Shown one piece after another: positions 5,472-9,957 of a stretch of 9,957 nucleotides of DNA; position 1 is the first letter of the stretch; each line of letters starts with the position of its first letter. Both the position numbers and the translations under genes were made by a program. Origin of the DNA: Sedimentisphaerales bacterium (GTDB lineage: Bacteria; Planctomycetota; Phycisphaerae; Sedimentisphaerales; SG8-4); assembly GCA_016932895.1 (NCBI GenBank), contig JAFGCA010000310.1:1-9957 (forward strand). Reading direction: 5' to 3'. The notes below the pieces were generated by a model, which saw only the letters and a program-made list of their open reading frames with translations, was not told where the DNA came from and ran no database searches.

Positions 5472-7391
5472 TCAACGCCTTGCCGCCTGCGCGACGATGG
5501 CGAACCGGTAGTAGAAGAAGTAGCTGTCGCCGAACTCCTGGAGCAACTGCTGGTAGACCGCCTGAGAGTTCTGCTGCTGCATGGCATTGCCGAGCTGGAT
5601 GAACCGCTTGTAGCGTTCGAGTGTTTGGGGCTTGATGTTGAGTTCCTTGAGATTCAGGCGTTGGCGTCGGGCGCCAAGGTAGATCAACATCGCCTCTTCG
5701 TACAGTGTCGGAATCTCGGGGTAGCCGAGGTCTTTGACGCGAGCGATGTTGTCCGCGATCCCATCGAGCCGGCCGGCCAGGAGGTAACAAGCCATGAGGT
5801 ATTCGAAGGCCATTCGGTTCTGGCCGTTGTGTGCGAGCAGGCCCGTGAGCATCTCCTCGATCGATTCGGTGGCGAGCCGGCCGGTCGTATCCGTGCGTAT
5901 GTACGAACGGATTCGGCTGATGTCCGCGGCCTCGGCGGGGCTGAATCCATGGTCCAGACCGCTGAGCATCTGCTCGGCCCGGCCTCGATAAGCCAGGTCC
6001 TTCTTCAACACGTTGAGGTAGACGCGGGCCGTGTCCTCCAGGCCCTTGATGATGTTGATCCGTGCAAGCTTCTCCAGCGCGATCCCCAGGCATCCCTTGT
6101 CGACCAAGAACTCGGAGATCAGCTTTTGGGCCATGTCCACATTACCGAGCTCGATGTACGCGTCACACATCTTCAACTGGGTCGCGGGCAATTCCTTGCG
6201 ATCGTGGGTCAGGAGGAGGGCATGAGGATTCTGCGGGAAACGCAACATGTCATACCCCAATCGGCCGCGGTGATACAAAGCGCGATCGATGTCATGATTG
6301 CAGTGGATGTTGTACACATTCCTCGGCAGGCGTCGGCCCACTTCGAGCGCGTCGGACCAACGCCCCACGCGCGCCAGCGCATTTATTTCGACGACTTGCT
6401 TGTGTGTCGCGTCGCAGGTGAAATACAAACCGCCGATTAGAATCACGATGGGCAGGGCCAGACCCGCGATCTTGATTACATAAGCCCAGGCCGTAGATAG
6501 CGACCTGCCGGTGACACGGGCCTTCTTGTTCTTGAGCTTCTTATCCCTTCGAGCGCGGGCTTCCCGATTCGTGTCAAAGGCTGCCTTCCAAAGCCAGATC
6601 AGCAACACCGTAGCAGGCACAACGGCGTACAGCATGGCCACAAGGACTATCGAGGACATCCCGGCGCCCTCGATCGACTGGCGAGTCATACCGAGGAAGG
6701 CCTGCTTCGGTGAGATAACGAACACATACTCGGCCAGAGTCCAGGCGATCGCAGCCGCGGCCGGAAGCGCCAGAAGGGCCCCGAGCCAATCCCGGTGTAC
6801 CACAAGGAGGTGAACCGCTGTCATCAGGGCGAAGACCAGCACGGCTCCGGCACCGGCAAGCCAGTAGCTCATCCCGGCCAGCAGACAGAAGACCGCCATG
6901 CGAATCGGCGCCCGGCGTATGGGGACTCTTTCGAAGGCGTACGAAATCGCCAACCCGCAGGCCAGCGTCAGACAAGCCGCCAACGGATGGTCGTACCGGC
7001 TGTATATCCAAAGGATCGCAAGGGCCGGGAAACAGAAGACGACGGCCGGACAGGCGCGACCGGCGAGGCGCCAATGGCCCCTTGCAACGGCCCCGAGAGC
7101 ACCGGCCATCAAAACAACGATCAACGCTCCCAGCGGCGAGAAGGAGTATCCCTGCGACAGGAAGCCGTAGAGGTAAAGCACGAGCCCTCCCGGGATATCG
7201 AGGGCCTCTGCGAAGAACCGCCATCCGGTCGAGAACACGGGGACATCAGCGATGACCGTGCCGAAGCCGTGGTAAATCAGGGCCGGCTCCACGAGGCGCC
7301 ACATGGCGACGTAGCACAAGGCGAAGAACGCCAGGCCGAACCAGAGCCGGCTGCCCGTGAGCGCCTTCGTTATGCGTTTGAGAACCACCAT
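5472..7391 (-). CDS. DUF6057 family polytopic membrane protein with TPR-like C-terminal half
   Basis: A 639-residue protein. The first ~330 residues form a polytopic membrane domain with roughly nine to eleven hydrophobic segments (about 16-33, 68-80, 86-103, 114-130, 137-152, 163-196, 203-225, 246-270, 303-326). After the first segment comes an extracytoplasmic stretch with FSTGWRFFAEALDIPGGL (53-70), a hallmark I associate with DUF6057. A basic loop (RARRDKKLKNKKAR, 279-292) precedes the last segment and should be cytoplasmic. Residues 331-639 are soluble and helical with TPR-like repeats and a conserved-looking NIHCNHDIDRALYHRGRLG segment (361-379). The function of DUF6057 proteins is not known to me. 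Start at 7391, preceded by GGGAG inside the end of the upstream gene and only 2 bp after its stop, so translational coupling with the heme-propeller protein is likely. The two products probably act together in the cell envelope. Confidence 0.8.
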   Translation of the reverse strand: MVVLKRITKALTGSRLWFGLAFFALCYVAMWRLVEPALIYHGFGTVIADVPVFSTGWRFFAEALDIPGGLVLYLYGFLSQGYSFSPLGALIVVLMAGALGAVARGHWRLAGRACPAVVFCFPALAILWIYSRYDHPLAACLTLACGLAISYAFERVPIRRAPIRMAVFCLLAGMSYWLAGAGAVLVFALMTAVHLLVVHRDWLGALLALPAAAAIAWTLAEYVFVISPKQAFLGMTRQSIEGAGMSSIVLVAMLYAVVPATVLLIWLWKAAFDTNREARARRDKKLKNKKARVTGRSLSTAWAYVIKIAGLALPIVILIGGLYFTCDATHKQVVEINALARVGRWSDALEVGRRLPRNVYNIHCNHDIDRALYHRGRLGYDMLRFPQNPHALLLTHDRKELPATQLKMCDAYIELGNVDMAQKLISEFLVDKGCLGIALEKLARINIIKGLEDTARVYLNVLKKDLAYRGRAEQMLSGLDHGFSPAEAADISRIRSYIRTDTTGRLATESIEEMLTGLLAHNGQNRMAFEYLMACYLLAGRLDGIADNIARVKDLGYPEIPTLYEEAMLIYLGARRQRLNLKELNIKPQTLERYKRFIQLGNAMQQQNSQAVYQQLLQEFGDSYFFYYRFAIVAQAARR

Positions 7392-7393
7392 GG

Positions 7394-8968
7394 CTACTCC
7401 CGCTCCTGCCAGTGAGCCGTCTCGGGGGCCTTCGGCGTGGCCGCCGTGATCGGAATGTCCACCGCAATCGAAGCCTCGCTCCGAGCGGCGCGGGCCAGTG
7501 ACGTCCGGCTGACTTCGACCCTGCCCGTGACCAGCTCAGGAACGCTGTAGGTCTGCAATTGGGACTCGTAGTATCTCGGGTCGCGCTGGGGCAGGACGAA
7601 CGGTTTGTGCGCCCGACCGTCTCTGTCCACGTAGCTCAGGTACGTCCGCGTGAAAAGGCCGCCTTGCGCTCTGCTGCTAAACGCCATCCATCGGCCATTG
7701 CTCGACCAGCTATGCCACGATTCGGAGTATGCGCTGTTGATGTCCAGGCGCCGGTACTGTTGCGTGGCAAAGTCCATCAGGTACAGATCGCTGCTGGGCT
7801 GGTGGACTGGAAAGCAACCATAGTCACACATGCAAAACAGGAGGAACCGTCCGTCCGGCGATATCCTCGGCAGCAAGATGCTCAGGCCGGTCTCTTCGGC
7901 CGACAACACGGTCTCGACGTCACCCCATCGGTCCGTCTGCACGTCGTAGCGCACCCGGCAAAGATCGTACTTGACCTTGTCGTAGTTCTCCGGCGGCACC
8001 GCCTGGCGGTCGGTCCACGGGATCGGAGCGCTGCAGAAGTAAAGATGCTCGCCGTCCGGGGACCAGGCCGGATAGGTCTCCAGGCGATCCTTTCGCGCCA
8101 GCGGCGCCGGACAGACCACCTTCCGTTCTTCGACGTGATAGCAGGCCAGCGCCGAATCGAGGTCGAGCACGTCACGCACCTCCATCCGGCCCGTGTGAAA
8201 GAACTGAATGACGTTGTTCATCGAATACACGGCCAGCCTGCCGCTGGGGTGCCATGCCGTGTAGCCCCACTTGGCCCCGATCCTGTCGACGGCCCCATCC
8301 CGGACCAGCAGCGTCGAACTGCCGTAGGTCGCGCTGCGCAGACCGATCGTCATCGTCTCGGGCCGGCCGGCGACAAAGCTGTGACAGTTCAGACAGCCCT
8401 CCTCGAAGGAGCGGCCGTGCATGACCACCGACTCATCGTACTCCGCGAGCCGGCGCTGGTAGATCCCGACGTCTTTCCACCACGTGTAAATGGGTTTCAT
8501 GAGCCGGTACACAACGTAGGCGTCGATATCATCCTCGGCAACCGTGTTGGAGATGCGCCGGAACTTGTGCCATCGCCGCTCGGCGTCCTGGATGTAGACA
8601 TCGCAGCAGATCCGCTTGCCCCGGTTGGCCCCAAGCAGTCGGCGCCACGGCCCGGCCGCAATACGCATGTCACCGTTGCGGCTAAATACCTCGATGGCCG
8701 CCCCACCGTTGCCGTGAATCCGAGCGAAATACCGCCGGCCTTCTTCCAGGACGCGGAAGTTCAGCGGCGCGATGTTGGCGGGAATGACAAGATCGGCGTA
8801 ATCCGGGCTGATTCTCGGCCCAACCGCCACCTCGACGTACGGCTCAACGGGGCCCGACTCGCGCGCAGAGAACAAGAATCCCGCCACGACAACGCCGCCG
8901 CACACGGCCATCCCCACCAGCGTCTTTTGCACTCTGCCCGTCATACGCAACCAGCCGACCTTCACCAT
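7394..8968 (-). CDS. Membrane-anchored c-type heme protein with PD40/TolB-like beta-propeller repeats
   Basis: A 524-residue protein with an N-terminal hydrophobic anchor (about 15-34, no signal peptidase I site) and the rest predicted outside the cytoplasm. A single c-type heme motif CLNCH is at 192-196. Propeller blades show the PD40 signature: AWHPSGRLAVYS (238-249), YPAWSPDGEHLYFCS (299-313), PRISPDGRFLLFC (367-379) and WHSWSSNGRWMAFSS (418-432). Several further cysteines (C312, C379, C381, C385) sit in or next to the blades. The C-terminal ~50 residues are low-complexity and Ala/Thr-rich. An alternative start is the ATG at 8944 (residue 9), which still keeps the anchor; neither has a strong ribosome-binding site, so the 5' end is uncertain. 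The gene leads a two-gene unit with DUF6057, 2 bp apart. A role in electron transfer or heme-linked sensing at the membrane is inference; no substrate can be read from the sequence. Confidence 0.82.
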   Translation of the reverse strand: MVKVGWLRMTGRVQKTLVGMAVCGGVVVAGFLFSARESGPVEPYVEVAVGPRISPDYADLVIPANIAPLNFRVLEEGRRYFARIHGNGGAAIEVFSRNGDMRIAAGPWRRLLGANRGKRICCDVYIQDAERRWHKFRRISNTVAEDDIDAYVVYRLMKPIYTWWKDVGIYQRRLAEYDESVVMHGRSFEEGCLNCHSFVAGRPETMTIGLRSATYGSSTLLVRDGAVDRIGAKWGYTAWHPSGRLAVYSMNNVIQFFHTGRMEVRDVLDLDSALACYHVEERKVVCPAPLARKDRLETYPAWSPDGEHLYFCSAPIPWTDRQAVPPENYDKVKYDLCRVRYDVQTDRWGDVETVLSAEETGLSILLPRISPDGRFLLFCMCDYGCFPVHQPSSDLYLMDFATQQYRRLDINSAYSESWHSWSSNGRWMAFSSRAQGGLFTRTYLSYVDRDGRAHKPFVLPQRDPRYYESQLQTYSVPELVTGRVEVSRTSLARAARSEASIAVDIPITAATPKAPETAHWQERE

Positions 8969-9249
8969 TCGTACAACAGTGAGCGAAGTAAAGGTGTCCG
9001 CCCCCGGTACCAGGCCGTGTCCTGCCGAGTCACTGGAGTTTGTCGTGCAGCCACCGCATTAGTCCTCACTACCGCAGATCACAGTTTCAGGCCGTCGGTC
9101 CCACGCCAGCGGCTCCGTTCCGTTGCGATTTTTATCCTACCGTCAAGACGCGGGGTTTGCACGCACACTTTCATCGCTCGTGGCACACGACGTTGAATGG
9201 ATGAAGGAGTATTGACGGTGAGCATGGGCCGGCAAGACATCGCGTTTCG
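8969..9249. other. Intergenic region upstream of the heme-propeller/DUF6057 unit
   Basis: 281 bp lacking a supported gene. It holds element B of the diverged direct repeat (9065-9183), a motif AAAGGTGTCCGCCCCC at about 8990-9005 that looks like repeat/transposon-associated sequence, and an inverted CAGTGA/TCACTG pair at about 8979-9035. The promoter of the two-gene unit should lie here or in the glycosidase gene, but I cannot point to a convincing -35/-10. Confidence 0.5.
9065..9183. repeat. Diverged direct repeat, element B
   Basis: Partner of 5209-5327 in the same orientation, ungapped over 119 bp. Element B lies just upstream of the two-gene unit and 66 bp past the stop codon of the glycosidase gene; element A lies just downstream of the unit, so the two copies bracket it. 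Mismatches are spread about evenly over the three codon positions in the best aligned frame on each strand, which argues against a conserved protein. Confidence 0.75.
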
Positions 9250-9957
9250 TCAAAGGGGCGGCCGCGCCTGGCTTAGATCGACCACGTCGGCCCGGCGAGC
9301 TTCCGGTGTGACCTTGAGCCGTCGGAGCTTGCCGTTGCGATACTCGCCTTCGATCACGGTCTGCAAGGGAGCATGGAGTTTGAAATCCACGTCCCACTGC
9401 CTCGGCCAGGCAGGCAGAAGGTAAATCCGCCGGCCGTCGGTTTGCAGCAGCATCGACTGAAACGTCTTGAGCAAGACGCCACCGTGGCATTGATCGGGCG
9501 TCCAGTCGTAGTTCGGCCCCCAGAAGGCGGGGAACCGCTCGCCGGTGTCGTGGTGGCGGGCGCGCTCGACGAGACCCTTGCGGGCATCGTCCGTCAGGCC
9601 GAGGTAGGCCATGAAAATGTCGTCCTGGCGCCAGCCACGATGTCCCCTGTCCCAGCGATGCGTCAGGGCCGCGACGCCCCATTCCAGATTCGGCCGGCCC
9701 ACGCCGATCAGGCGGAAAGGAAAGACGGCGTACAGCTCCGGGTTTTCGATGTTCCGCTTCATGTCGAACTTTTCGGCCGGAGCGAGAGCCTTGCCGCCTT
9801 CGACGTTGCGCAGCGGCAGCGGCGGCAGTCTGTCCCGGAGCCGCCGCCAGAGCGCACGCTCGCTTGTGGGGGTCTCATCCGTGGACAATGCGAGCAACCG
9901 CTCGGTGACAGCAATGCATCCGGCCAGTTCCGGCATCGGGTTGGTGCACTCCCACCA
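9250..9957 (-). CDS. Six-hairpin ((alpha/alpha)6) glycosidase-like protein, C-terminal part (runs off window)
   Basis: The last 235 residues are present; the 5' part lies beyond base 9957. The segment contains FWGPNYDWTPDQCHGG (about 145-160 of the visible part) and a following SMLLQTDGRRIYLLPAWPRQWDV stretch, then a beta-rich end (VIEGEYRNGKLRRLKVTPEAR). This order, alpha/alpha-barrel C-terminus with the LLPAWP motif and then a small beta-sandwich, is typical of GH95-like and DUF5703-linked six-hairpin glycosidases such as alpha-fucosidases. Catalytic acid and base residues cannot be assigned because most of the barrel is missing. No signal peptide can be judged. It ends at TGA (9250-9252), upstream of the direct-repeat element. 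Its likely role is hydrolysis of a complex glycan, matching the carbohydrate theme at the left of the window; the exact glycoside hydrolase family is uncertain. Confidence 0.75.
   Translation of the reverse strand, partial: WWECTNPMPELAGCIAVTERLLALSTDETPTSERALWRRLRDRLPPLPLRNVEGGKALAPAEKFDMKRNIENPELYAVFPFRLIGVGRPNLEWGVAALTHRWDRGHRGWRQDDIFMAYLGLTDDARKGLVERARHHDTGERFPAFWGPNYDWTPDQCHGGVLLKTFQSMLLQTDGRRIYLLPAWPRQWDVDFKLHAPLQTVIEGEYRNGKLRRLKVTPEARRADVVDLSQARPPL

Noticed and set aside
9065..9183. Small protein conserved between elements A and B
   Set aside because: Both strands give similar-looking peptides, but substitutions fall about equally at all three codon positions and the minus frame of B has an in-frame TGA. 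This fits nucleotide homology, not coding constraint.
7559..9196. Long plus-strand reading frame of 545 codons
   Set aside because: Antisense to the heme-propeller gene, whose PD40 and CxxCH motifs are clear; this frame has no start signal or domain.

Overview
The window is high-GC bacterial DNA. The gene content suggests a Planctomycetota genome, most likely of the Phycisphaerae/Sedimentisphaerales type. The clues are a Sec-exported Gfo/Idh/MocA-type protein, a secreted right-handed beta-helix protein, a six-hairpin glycosidase-like enzyme, a DUF6057 membrane protein, and an ECF-type sigma factor with a C-terminal extension after region 4. This taxonomic call is inference from family composition; there is no rRNA or marker gene here.

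Layout. At the left edge, on the minus strand, lies a two-gene unit: an NAD-dependent epimerase/dehydratase-like gene (276-1295) followed 12 bp later by a DapA/NAL-family aldolase that runs off the window (1-263). A short divergent promoter region (1296-1489) separates it from a secreted beta-helix protein (1490-2818, plus). This intergenic region carries two TTGACA boxes facing opposite ways and a pair of inverted 12-bp boxes lying in the two promoter spacers. The beta-helix gene converges on an exported Gfo/Idh/MocA-like gene (2955-3935, minus). The gap between them holds two head-to-head copies of a short dispersed repeat. A 455-bp divergent intergenic region then leads to the sigma factor gene (4391-5149, plus), whose last ~30 codons appear to come from a repeat or insertion remnant.

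The right half is a tightly coupled minus-strand pair. A membrane-anchored protein with a c-type heme motif and PD40/TolB-like propeller repeats (7394-8968) is followed 2 bp later by a DUF6057 polytopic membrane protein with a TPR-like C-terminal half (5472-7391). The pair is flanked by two directly repeated, ungapped ~119-bp elements, about 75% identical (5209-5327 and 9065-9183), which I cannot assign to a known family. At the right edge is the C-terminal part of a six-hairpin glycosidase-like enzyme (9250-9957, minus).

How it fits together. The left cluster and the glycosidase fragment fit carbohydrate or sugar-acid catabolism of complex glycans: glycosidase and beta-helix outside the cytoplasm, epimerase and aldolase inside. 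The heme-propeller/DUF6057 pair is the least understood part and the best candidate for an uncharacterised envelope system.
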